Assembly (NCBI GenBank): GCA_006226895.1
Contig: SBFN01000195.1
Span: forward strand, 1 to 6,200
Reading direction: 5' to 3'
Length of the DNA: 6,200 nucleotides
Source: Deltaproteobacteria bacterium
GTDB lineage: Bacteria; Desulfobacterota; Desulfuromonadia; Desulfuromonadales; BM103
Part shown: positions 1 through 5,410 of the stretch, piece after piece
Layout of the letters: each line of letters opens with the position of its first letter
Numbering within the stretch: position 1 is the first letter of the stretch
Made by a program: the position numbers and the translations under genes
Notes under the pieces: model-generated
The model's database searches: none
Told to the model about the DNA's origin: nothing
Seen by the model: the letters and a program-made list of their open reading frames with translations, nothing else

Positions 1-2
1 GT

Positions 3-101
3 TTCAGGATGGCCCGGTTGGTAGTAGCCTGTCTTCAGGAAGGCCTGGATAAGCAGCAAGACCGTCTTGCCGACATCACTGCTTATGGGGGGCTGGGATG
101 A
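3..101 (+). CDS. Possible 3' end of an unidentified gene entering from the left
   Basis: Reading frame 3 is open from the window edge to a TGA at 99-101 and gives about 32 residues that look like ordinary protein (it contains RMARLVVACLQEGLDKQQ and ends in AYGGLG). The other two plus frames stop within the first 51 bases. Codon choice resembles the real genes further along. The stretch is too short to assign to a family, and an open frame of this length can occur by chance. If real, it converges with the transglycosylase gene at 334-1329, and the space between them would be a convergent intergenic region. Confidence 0.3.
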   Translation, partial: FRMARLVVACLQEGLDKQQDRLADITAYGGLG

Positions 102-333
102 ACTCATGGGGGCCTCGTACTTTTGGATAACAGGGTTGCGAGCCCTATGTTGCCATGAAAGCAAAGGATTGCAAAGGGCCAACAGCTATCAAGGGATTTT
201 TTTATCAATGAATACGTGTTGTTGTCTCAGGGCAAGTTTGATAAAGGCAGATAAATGTTGCCAAGACTGAGGCTCGTGGGAAAATCATTATCTTTACATT
301 TATGGCTAGATTCAAGACCTGCCACTCAGCAGA
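102..333. other. Intergenic region, no supported gene
   Basis: No convincing gene is seen on either strand. A 67-codon plus-strand frame (67-270) has a composition unlike protein (many Cys, and it overlaps the better frame 3 tail) and no clear ribosome site. A run of seven T lies at 197-203, but I find no strong stem before it, so I do not call a terminator. A 7-base direct repeat GCAAAGG occurs at 161-167 and 171-177. The region is more AT-rich than the genes, as expected between two converging genes. Confidence 0.5.
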
Positions 334-1329
334 TTATCTGCTTCTGTTCTCGGCATAACTCTCGGCAAGAGTGCCAACCGCAACAGCAAAAGCATTAGAT
401 CGATTCCAGCGTCGCAGCGCCCGGAAATTGCTATAGACCAGATAGGAGGATGCAGCCGGGTCATCGGCAACAAGCAACGAAGCCTGTAAATCACGACGCG
501 GCAAGGCGCGGCCGTTGCTGCGACGCACACCGAGCGCCTGCCAGCGTGACAATGGCAAACGGGTGTCCAATCCAGTCTGCGAAGAAGCAATCTTTTGCGT
601 CAGTTTGACCGGCCGGCCCCAGGTTTGGTCGTTCTTCCAGCCGGCCTTTGCAAGGTAATTGGCTGCTGAGCCCAGAGCATCGGGAACCGATCCCCAGATA
701 TCAATGCGACCGTCGCCATCGGCATCGACGGCGTAGTGTCGATAAGAGGACGGCATGAACTGGAAAGGCCCCATTGCCCCTGCCCAGGAACCTTTCATAC
801 GCGACAACGAGACATGTCCGTCGTCGAGGATTTTCAGCGCCTCGATCAACTCCTTGCGAAAATAATCGCCGCGACGCGTGTCGTAAGCCAGGGTGACCAG
901 TGCCGGAATGACAGGATGTTTGCCGGTGTGTCGGCCGTAGCTGCTCTCTATCCCCCAGAGGGCGACAATGAAGCGTCGTTGAACCTTATACTTTCGCTCG
1001 ACCCGACCCAACCAGGTGGGATAGCGTTTTAGCATCAGGCGCCCTTCGGCGATACGCTCCTGGCTGACCCGGGCAGCCACATAATCCTCGAGCGATGTGG
1101 TCTTTTCCGGTTGCTTTTGATCGAGTTCTATCACCCGTGGCTCTGGTGCTTTGAGGTCAGCCAGTGCCGCATCCAAGGTCTTTTCAGAAATCCCTGCAGA
1201 ACGAGCGTCTTCTCGCAACAACTCAAGCCAGGTCGCGAAACCCTGTGGTATCTCTTGCGCCAGAGAGCTTGGCAATAGCAACAAAAAGAGCCAGCCAAGC
1301 AATAGAAACTGTTGTCCGATTTTTTTCAT
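334..1329 (-). CDS. Secreted lytic murein transglycosylase, MltB family (MltB_2-like)
   Basis: This is a periplasmic enzyme that cleaves the MurNAc-GlcNAc bond of peptidoglycan with formation of a 1,6-anhydro end, used in wall remodelling and recycling. With the ATG at 1329 the protein has 331 residues. Residues 1-24 form a signal peptide: MKK, a Leu-rich core, then SLA before Gln25, a signal peptidase I type site. There is no lipobox Cys, unlike E. coli MltB, so the mature protein should be soluble. The family signature GIESSYGR at 126-133 contains the catalytic Glu128; GPFQFMPSSY (187-196) forms part of the active-site groove. Residues 202-210 (DADGDGRID) make a canonical EF-hand calcium loop, as in the Slt35 form of MltB. 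The domain runs to the C terminus with no extra peptidoglycan-binding domain. A TTG at 1356 would add nine residues ahead of the signal peptide; I prefer the ATG, although neither start has a clear Shine-Dalgarno sequence. It lies 76 bases after the winged-helix gene on the same strand. Confidence 0.9.
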   Translation of the reverse strand: MKKIGQQFLLLGWLFLLLLPSSLAQEIPQGFATWLELLREDARSAGISEKTLDAALADLKAPEPRVIELDQKQPEKTTSLEDYVAARVSQERIAEGRLMLKRYPTWLGRVERKYKVQRRFIVALWGIESSYGRHTGKHPVIPALVTLAYDTRRGDYFRKELIEALKILDDGHVSLSRMKGSWAGAMGPFQFMPSSYRHYAVDADGDGRIDIWGSVPDALGSAANYLAKAGWKNDQTWGRPVKLTQKIASSQTGLDTRLPLSRWQALGVRRSNGRALPRRDLQASLLVADDPAASSYLVYSNFRALRRWNRSNAFAVAVGTLAESYAENRSR

Positions 1330-1405
1330 GGACAAACTATAGCACCGGATTTTCAAAATGGAATCAGACGCCGATCATCAACGGTTCAGCAACACGAAGC
1401 TGCCC

Positions 1406-1879
1406 CTACCCCAGGGCCCCTTTGCTTTCATGGATATTGATAACATAACCCTGTTCAATCGCATAGCGACGCCCTGTTTCGGAGAGGCTGATTTTTTGGC
1501 CAAGCAACGTGGAAATCCTGACATGGATCAGCTGCCGGCGATGCAGGGATTTGAGAGTCTTGTGGAGTACGGCCGAGCCCAGGAGCAAAGGGGCATTCAG
1601 CTGTTTTCGAGAAAGGGCCTTGCCGCCAGCCTGCGCGAGCTGCCGAATGACGATAATTTCAAAGTCATTCAGATAACGTGAAGTTCGAGACTCTGCAAAC
1701 ATCTCGGCATGCACATCATCGAGGCGTGTGCCAATGAGCTCTTTGCGTTGAGCGGCGGAGCGGAGCAGTTTGCGGAGGCTCACTGCAGCTTTCTGAATGG
1801 CCGGGTTAATCCCGATCAGAACAAACACCGTCAAAAACAGAATGACCAGAAGACGCAAGGGCAGATCGGAAAGGGGCAT
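1406..1879 (-). CDS. Membrane-anchored winged-helix protein of unknown function
   Basis: I do not recognise a named family. The 157-residue protein has one hydrophobic segment at about residues 7-25, followed by a Lys/Arg-rich stretch (30-46). By the positive-inside rule this puts the C-terminal part in the cytoplasm. Residues about 71-146 read as a winged-helix fold of MarR-like type: helix (DFEIIVIRQLAQAGG), a second helix starting near SRKQL, a likely recognition helix (about 101-115, GSAVLHKTLKSLHRR), then a beta wing (117-134, with a turn at LLGQK) and a closing helix SETGRRYAIEQGY. An AAGGAG site five bases before the ATG supports the start. The gene lies between kbl and the transglycosylase on the same strand, 106 bases after kbl, with a possible promoter of its own. 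It could be a membrane-tethered regulator, or the winged helix could serve protein contacts only. DNA binding is inference from fold-like sequence pattern. Confidence 0.7.
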   Translation of the reverse strand: MPLSDLPLRLLVILFLTVFVLIGINPAIQKAAVSLRKLLRSAAQRKELIGTRLDDVHAEMFAESRTSRYLNDFEIIVIRQLAQAGGKALSRKQLNAPLLLGSAVLHKTLKSLHRRQLIHVRISTLLGQKISLSETGRRYAIEQGYVINIHESKGALG

Positions 1880-1884
1880 AGCAA

Positions 1885-1890
1885 CTCCTT
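1885..1890 (-). promoter_or_regulatory. Ribosome binding site of the winged-helix gene
   Basis: The minus strand reads AAGGAG with a five-base spacer (TTGCT) before the ATG at 1879. It fixes the start codon of the small membrane protein. Confidence 0.75.
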
Positions 1891-1932
1891 CGCCGATTGG
1901 TTACAGTCAAGAAGAACATTGCTTACCTTGAA

Positions 1933-1960
1933 ACGTTAGACCAGCGGGCGGGAATGTCAA
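1933..1960 (-). promoter_or_regulatory. Candidate sigma-70 promoter for the winged-helix gene
   Basis: The minus strand has a perfect -35 hexamer TTGACA (1960-1955), a 16-base spacer and TAACGT (1938-1933), which keeps the three most conserved -10 bases. Transcription would begin near 1926, about 47 bases before the ATG at 1879. A second TTGACT at 1910-1905 lacks room for a -10 with a useful leader. The call is by eye and the -10 is weak. Confidence 0.3.
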
Positions 1961-1961
1961 C

Positions 1962-1984
1962 AGGCTTGCGTGTCCCCGAAGCCT
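1962..1984 (-). repeat. Inverted repeat just after the kbl stop codon
   Basis: AGGCTT (1962-1967) and AAGCCT (1979-1984) form a perfect six-base stem with an 11-base loop, starting one base beyond the kbl TAA on the minus strand. No U-run follows (the next bases are GTTGACATT), so this is not a standard intrinsic terminator. It may protect the 3' end of tdh-kbl mRNA or only weakly attenuate read-through. Confidence 0.3.
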
Positions 1985-1985
1985 A

Positions 1986-3168
1986 TTACAAATTCAATTC
2001 TCGTTTCACCCGAGCAAAGGCATCGATAGCGAGTTCCATGTCGGTCGGTGTCAGAGCGGCCGACATCTGGGTTCGGATACGAGCTTGTCCCTTTGGCACC
2101 ACCGGGTAAGAAAACGCCACCACGTAGACGCCATGCTTCAGGATGGCGTCGGCAAATCTGGTCGCGATTATGGCATCGTGCAACATGATAGGGACAATGG
2201 GATGCTCGCCCGGCAGCAACTCGAAGCCATGTCGCTCCAAGCCGGCGCGGAAGATCGCTGTATTTTCCTGCAACTGGTCACGCAGGAGACTGGATTTACT
2301 CACCAGCTCCAAAGCCTTTAAAGCTCCAGCTACGGCCGGCGGCGCCACAGAGTTGGAAAAGAGATAAGGACGAGAGCGCTGCCGAAGCAAATCGACCACT
2401 TCTTTGCGGGCGCTGGTAAAACCGCCGCTGGCACCACCCAGGGCTTTGCCCAGAGTGCCCGTTATGATATCCACCCGGCCCATACAACCTCGATACTCGT
2501 GGCTGCCTCGGCCTCTCTTGCCGACAAAGCCTGTGGCATGGGAATCGTCGACGTGCACAAGGGCACTATAGCGTTCCGCCAGGTTGCAGATATCATCGAT
2601 TCTGGCAATAGTGCCGTCCATTGAGAACACCCCGTCGGTGGTGATCAGCTTGAAGCGTGCACCGGCTACATCAGCAGCCTTGAGTTGCTCTTCTAGATCG
2701 GCCATCTGGTTGTTTCGATAGCGGTAACGCCGCGCCTTGCACAAACGGACCCCGTCGATAATGCTGGCGTGGTTAAGCTCATCAGAGATCACCGCATCCT
2801 CTTCGCCAAGCAGGACTTCGAAGAGGCCGCCGTTGGCATCGAAGCATGATGGATAGAGGATGGTATCTTCCATACCCAGAAACGCGCTGAGCTTCTCTTC
2901 AAGCTTTTTATGCAGAGTCTGAGTGCCGCAGATAAAACGCACCGAGGCCATACCGAAGCCCCACTCTTCCAGCCCCTGCCGCAGCATTCACCTCCGGGTG
3001 CTGGGCCAGCCCCAGGTAGTTGTTGGCACAGAGGTTAAGCATCTCGCCGCTACTGATACCCACATGAGCTCCCTGTGGTGTAGTAATGAAACGTTCGTTC
3101 TTGTACAGACCGGCAGAAACAATGCTGTCCAGTTCGCTTCTTAGATGTTTATGAAATTTACCATCCAC
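1986..3168 (-). CDS. kbl: Glycine C-acetyltransferase (2-amino-3-ketobutyrate CoA ligase), frameshifted as read
   Basis: Kbl is a PLP enzyme of the alpha-oxoamine synthase family; it converts 2-amino-3-oxobutanoate and CoA to glycine and acetyl-CoA, the step after Tdh. The reading frame is broken near 2978-2985. The first piece runs from the GTG at 3168 (MDGKFHKHL..., then [15 protein letters not shown]); the second is open to the TAA at 1986 and contains [21 protein letters not shown], the PLP-contact DDSHATGF and the PLP lysine in GTLGKALGG (codon 2447-2445). Both pieces match E. coli Kbl closely. Restoring five missing bases gives a protein of about 395 residues, the normal length. The GTG start fits the E. 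coli N terminus and has a GGAG site seven bases upstream. No other defect is visible, so a sequence or assembly error or a very recent mutation is more likely than an old pseudogene. The gene lies 44 bases after tdh on the same strand and is probably cotranscribed. Confidence 0.93.
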
Positions 3169-3175
3169 AATATTT

Positions 3176-3180
3176 CTCCG
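3176..3180 (-). promoter_or_regulatory. Ribosome binding site that supports the GTG start of kbl
   Basis: The minus strand reads CGGAG here, with seven bases (AAATATT) between GGAG and the GTG at 3168. There is no ATG near the expected N terminus, so this site decides the start; the frame can be read upstream to 3216 but that would overlap the end of tdh and add residues absent from E. coli Kbl. Confidence 0.65.
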
Positions 3181-3185
3181 TAACA

Positions 3186-3203
3186 GCCCGCGCGATGGCG
3201 GGC
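3186..3203 (-). repeat. GC-rich hairpin between tdh and kbl
   Basis: GCCCGC (3186-3191) and GCGGGC (3198-3203) form a perfect six-base GC stem with a six-base loop. It sits between the tdh stop codon and the kbl ribosome site, with no U-run after it. It could stabilise the upstream tdh message or tune kbl translation. The structure is visible; any role is inference. Confidence 0.45.
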
Positions 3204-3212
3204 CAGAAAATT

Positions 3213-4229
3213 TCAAGATTCCCAGTTAAGGATGACCTTGCAGGCGTCACCGGACTGCATGGCGGCAAAACCCTCTGCAAATTCCGTATAATGCAAACGA
3301 TGCGTAATATCAAGGCCTGACTCGACCATAACCGCCATCTTGTACCAGGTTTCGTACATCTCGCGTCCATAGATCCCCTTGAGCGTCAGCATATTGAAAA
3401 TAACCGTGTTCCAGTCGACCATCATGTTTTTGTCAGGGATACCGAGCATGGCGATCTTGCCGCCGTGCTTCATGTTAGCCAGCATCTCCCCGAAGGCTGC
3501 CGGGCTGCCGGACATCTCCAGTCCTACGTCAAAGCCCTCCGACATCCCCAGGTACTGTTGAACAGAGTCGATCTTCTCCCGGCTCACGTCTAGCGTGCAG
3601 GTCGCTCCCAGCTTTTCAGCCAAGGTCAGGCGCTCAGGAATGATGTCTGTCACTACGACGTGTCGAGCTCCTGCGTGCCGACAGACGGCTGCCGCCATAA
3701 TACCAATAGGTCCAGCACCGGTAATCAGCACATCCTCACCAAGGAGGTCGTATTGCAATGCCGTATGCACCGCGTTGCCCAGCGGATCGAACAGAGTCGC
3801 CACATCCAGGTCGATCTCAGGCCGATGCACCCAGACGTTAGACATCGGCAACGACAGATACTCAGCAAAAGCTCCGGGTCGATTAACCCCGACTCCGCTG
3901 GTGTGGGCGCAGAGATGGCGTTTTCCGGCCATGCAGTTGCGACAGCGGCCGCACACCACGTGCCCCTCACCGGAAACAACCTGGCCTACGGTGAAATCGA
4001 TGACGTTGGTACCAACGGCAGCGACCTCACCGACGAACTCGTGCCCGATCACCATCGGCACAGGAATGGTTTTTTCAGCCCAGGCATCCCAGTTGTAGAT
4101 ATGCAGGTCTGTGCCGCAGATGGCACTGCGCTTGATCTTGATCAGCACATCGTTGATGCCGATCTCAGGTTCAGGCCACTCTTCCAGACTCAAGCCGGTG
4201 GCGGCTTCTCTTTTTACCAACGCCTTCAT
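3213..4229 (-). CDS. tdh: L-threonine 3-dehydrogenase
   Basis: Tdh is a cytoplasmic zinc-dependent medium-chain dehydrogenase that oxidises L-threonine with NAD+ to 2-amino-3-oxobutanoate, the substrate of Kbl next door. The 338-residue length is close to that of E. coli Tdh, and the sequence aligns along its whole length. Visible landmarks: Cys38 in [13 protein letters not shown] and His63-Glu64 in GHEFVGEV for the catalytic zinc; Cys93, Cys96, Cys99 and Cys107 for the structural zinc; GVGVNRPG at 112-119; [12 protein letters not shown] at 147-158; and the Rossmann NAD loop GAGPIG at 171-176. The threonine-specific region [11 protein letters not shown] follows. The ATG at 4229 has an AGGGAG site nine bases upstream and gives the family N terminus MKAL. 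No key residue is missing. It is the first gene of the minus-strand group and precedes kbl, the reverse of the E. coli order kbl-tdh. Confidence 0.97.
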   Translation of the reverse strand: MKALVKREAATGLSLEEWPEPEIGINDVLIKIKRSAICGTDLHIYNWDAWAEKTIPVPMVIGHEFVGEVAAVGTNVIDFTVGQVVSGEGHVVCGRCRNCMAGKRHLCAHTSGVGVNRPGAFAEYLSLPMSNVWVHRPEIDLDVATLFDPLGNAVHTALQYDLLGEDVLITGAGPIGIMAAAVCRHAGARHVVVTDIIPERLTLAEKLGATCTLDVSREKIDSVQQYLGMSEGFDVGLEMSGSPAAFGEMLANMKHGGKIAMLGIPDKNMMVDWNTVIFNMLTLKGIYGREMYETWYKMAVMVESGLDITHRLHYTEFAEGFAAMQSGDACKVILNWES

Positions 4230-4238
4230 CGCGTAAGT

Positions 4239-4277
4239 CTCCCTCTGTACATATAAGCCTTGGAAACAACATCACAA
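4239..4277 (-). promoter_or_regulatory. Candidate promoter and ribosome binding site of tdh
   Basis: On the minus strand TTGTGA (4277-4272), a 16-base spacer and TATATG (4255-4250) resemble a sigma-70 promoter, with a start near 4243. That leaves a very short leader and overlaps the ribosome site AGGGAG (4244-4239), which lies nine bases before the ATG. The ribosome site is credible; the promoter is weak, and a start further upstream is quite possible. Confidence 0.3.
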
Positions 4278-4314
4278 TTACCAGACAGCTTAAACGCATA
4301 ATCAGAATTAACAA

Positions 4315-4359
4315 CTGGTTGGCGCTGTTTGTCGTCGGGAAATATGCGCTGGCAACCAG
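4315..4359. repeat. Bulged inverted repeat in the tdh-nifU divergent region
   Basis: CTGGTTG (4315-4321) pairs with CAACCAG (4353-4359), and the adjoining GCGC (4322-4325) pairs with GCGC (4346-4349), leaving TGG (4350-4352) as a three-base bulge. This makes 11 base pairs around a 20-base loop. No T-run follows on either strand, so it is not a terminator. It lies between the two divergent start codons, where a shared operator or a leader structure for either gene would be expected. Confidence 0.4.
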
Positions 4360-4410
4360 GGCATTAAAAAGAGACATTCAAAAAACAACCCTGATCCAAG
4401 TATCTAAAAC

Positions 4411-4438
4411 TTGCTCATTGCCGTGACTAATTTATAGT
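4411..4438 (+). promoter_or_regulatory. Candidate sigma-70 promoter of nifU-nifS
   Basis: TTGCTC (4411-4416), a 16-base spacer and TATAGT (4433-4438) match the sigma-70 pattern well. Transcription would start near 4445, very close to the ribosome site, giving a leader of about 15 bases. The -10 overlaps a short palindrome ACTA-ATTTA-TAGT (4426-4438), a position where a repressor could act. No -24/-12 (GG...GC) sigma-54 pair with a NifA-type site was seen, so the sequence gives no sign of nif-type control. Confidence 0.4.
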
Positions 4439-4445
4439 TCTAGAG

Positions 4446-4452
4446 AAGGGAG
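4446..4452 (+). promoter_or_regulatory. Ribosome binding site of nifU
   Basis: AAGGGAG lies six bases before the ATG at 4459 and confirms this start. Confidence 0.75.
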
Positions 4453-4458
4453 AAGATT

Positions 4459-5394
4459 ATGCCCTGGAACTATAGTGACAAGGTCCTCAAGCTGTTCATG
4501 GACGCCGTCAAGGGTGAAACCGGTACCCATATGGGTGAGCTGGAAAACCCCGACGGTTTCGGTGAACATGGCTCGATCGTCTGCGGTGACACCCTGCGCT
4601 TCACCTTTCGCGTCGAGCGCCACCTGACAGACCCCACCCGCGACATCATCACCCAGGCCCGCTACCTGACCTTTGGCTGTACCTCGGCGATCGCCGCTTC
4701 GGAAGCACTCTGCACCCTGCTGGAAGAACAAGGGAAAACCCCGATCGAGGCATTGCAGGTAACCAACCAGGACCTGGTCGATTTCCTTGATGGCTTGCCG
4801 GAACAGAAGATTCACTGTTCTGTGATGGGCGCCGAAGCTTTGCAGAAGGCCGTCGCAGACTGGGCGAGCAAGCGTGGCGTCGATCTCGTGGAGCTGTTTC
4901 CGGAGCTGGCCCACGGCGATGAGGAAGAAGGCCGCATTGTCTGCAACTGTTTCTCGGTAACCGAACCTTACCTGCGCCGCAAGATCAAGGAGCTCGGCCT
5001 GCAAAGTATCGCCGAGATCACCAATGCCCTTAAAGCCGGCGGTGGCTGCACTGTCTGTCACCACACCCCTGGCGGGCTCCAGGACCTGCTCGATGAGATC
5101 TGGGGTGTAAAACCGGCGGGTCAGGTCGAGGTTGCAGCGTCCCATATAGACGAGCAACCATCGCCCTACCGGTTGGGGCAGCAGATCGAAGCTGCTATCG
5201 AGTCGGTCGTCCGGCCTTTGCTGCAAGACGAAGGCGGTGACATCGAACTGGTCGACATCAAGGGTGACAAGATCTATTGCCGGCTGACCGGGGCCCCGGG
5301 TCAAAGTGCCTCTACAGACCAGACCTTCAAGCTGCTGGTTGAACAACAACTGAAGGAGCAGGTCGATGATCGTTTACAGGTGATCGCAGTGTGA
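4459..5394 (+). CDS. nifU: Fe-S cluster assembly scaffold NifU, with a C-terminal Nfu domain lacking CxxC
   Basis: NifU assembles Fe-S clusters from iron and the sulfur delivered by NifS and passes them to target proteins in the cytoplasm. At 311 residues it has the three-domain layout and length of Azotobacter NifU. Residues 1 to about 130 are the IscU-like scaffold with its three cysteines: Cys42 in VCGD, Cys74 in FGCTSAIA and Cys120 in KIHCSVMG. Residues about 157-215 are the BFD-like [2Fe-2S] domain with Cys162, Cys164, Cys197 and Cys200. Residues about 238-311 are the Nfu domain (EGGDIELVDIKGD), but where the family has CxxC this protein has Pro280 and Ser283 (GAPGQSAST), so no cluster could bind there in the usual way. 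The intact flanking frame shows this is substitution, not a frameshift. The spacing Cys42-Cys74 is a few residues longer than in Azotobacter. nifS follows after 16 bases, so the two are surely cotranscribed. Confidence 0.95.
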   Translation: MPWNYSDKVLKLFMDAVKGETGTHMGELENPDGFGEHGSIVCGDTLRFTFRVERHLTDPTRDIITQARYLTFGCTSAIAASEALCTLLEEQGKTPIEALQVTNQDLVDFLDGLPEQKIHCSVMGAEALQKAVADWASKRGVDLVELFPELAHGDEEEGRIVCNCFSVTEPYLRRKIKELGLQSIAEITNALKAGGGCTVCHHTPGGLQDLLDEIWGVKPAGQVEVAASHIDEQPSPYRLGQQIEAAIESVVRPLLQDEGGDIELVDIKGDKIYCRLTGAPGQSASTDQTFKLLVEQQLKEQVDDRLQVIAV

Positions 5395-5400
5395 CAGAGC

Positions 5401-5404
5401 GAGG
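5401..5404 (+). promoter_or_regulatory. Ribosome binding site of nifS
   Basis: GAGG, preceded by GC, lies six bases before the ATG at 5411. It sits within the 16-base gap after the nifU stop, consistent with translation of nifS from the shared message. Confidence 0.65.
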
Positions 5405-5410
5405 TTTGAG

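Noticed and set aside
190..204. T-run as an intrinsic terminator
   Set aside because: Seven T occur at 197-203, but I could not pair the preceding bases into a stem of more than a few base pairs.
67..270. A 67-codon plus-strand frame in the left intergenic region
   Set aside because: The product is Cys- and Trp-rich with no domain pattern, there is no clear ribosome site, and its start overlaps the better protein-like tail in frame 3.
3660..4256. A 198-codon plus-strand frame across tdh, and an overlapping 167-codon frame
   Set aside because: Both are opposite the fully conserved tdh gene and have no domain-like pattern or ribosome site.
4171..4377. A 68-codon minus-strand frame upstream of tdh
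   Set aside because: It runs through the divergent control region and into tdh in another frame. It has no ribosome site or recognisable product, and the tdh start is secure.
4421..4441. IscR-type operator over the nifU promoter
   Set aside because: GACTA and TAGT half-sites are present, but the spacer is five bases where the type 1 IscR site has three, and the outer bases do not match. I kept it only as an unassigned palindrome.
4432..5349. A 305-codon open frame on the minus strand across nifU
   Set aside because: It is the antisense shadow of a strongly supported gene. The plus strand has the complete NifU motif set and a good ribosome site, while the minus frame shows no recognisable domain; long antisense frames are common in GC-biased coding sequence.
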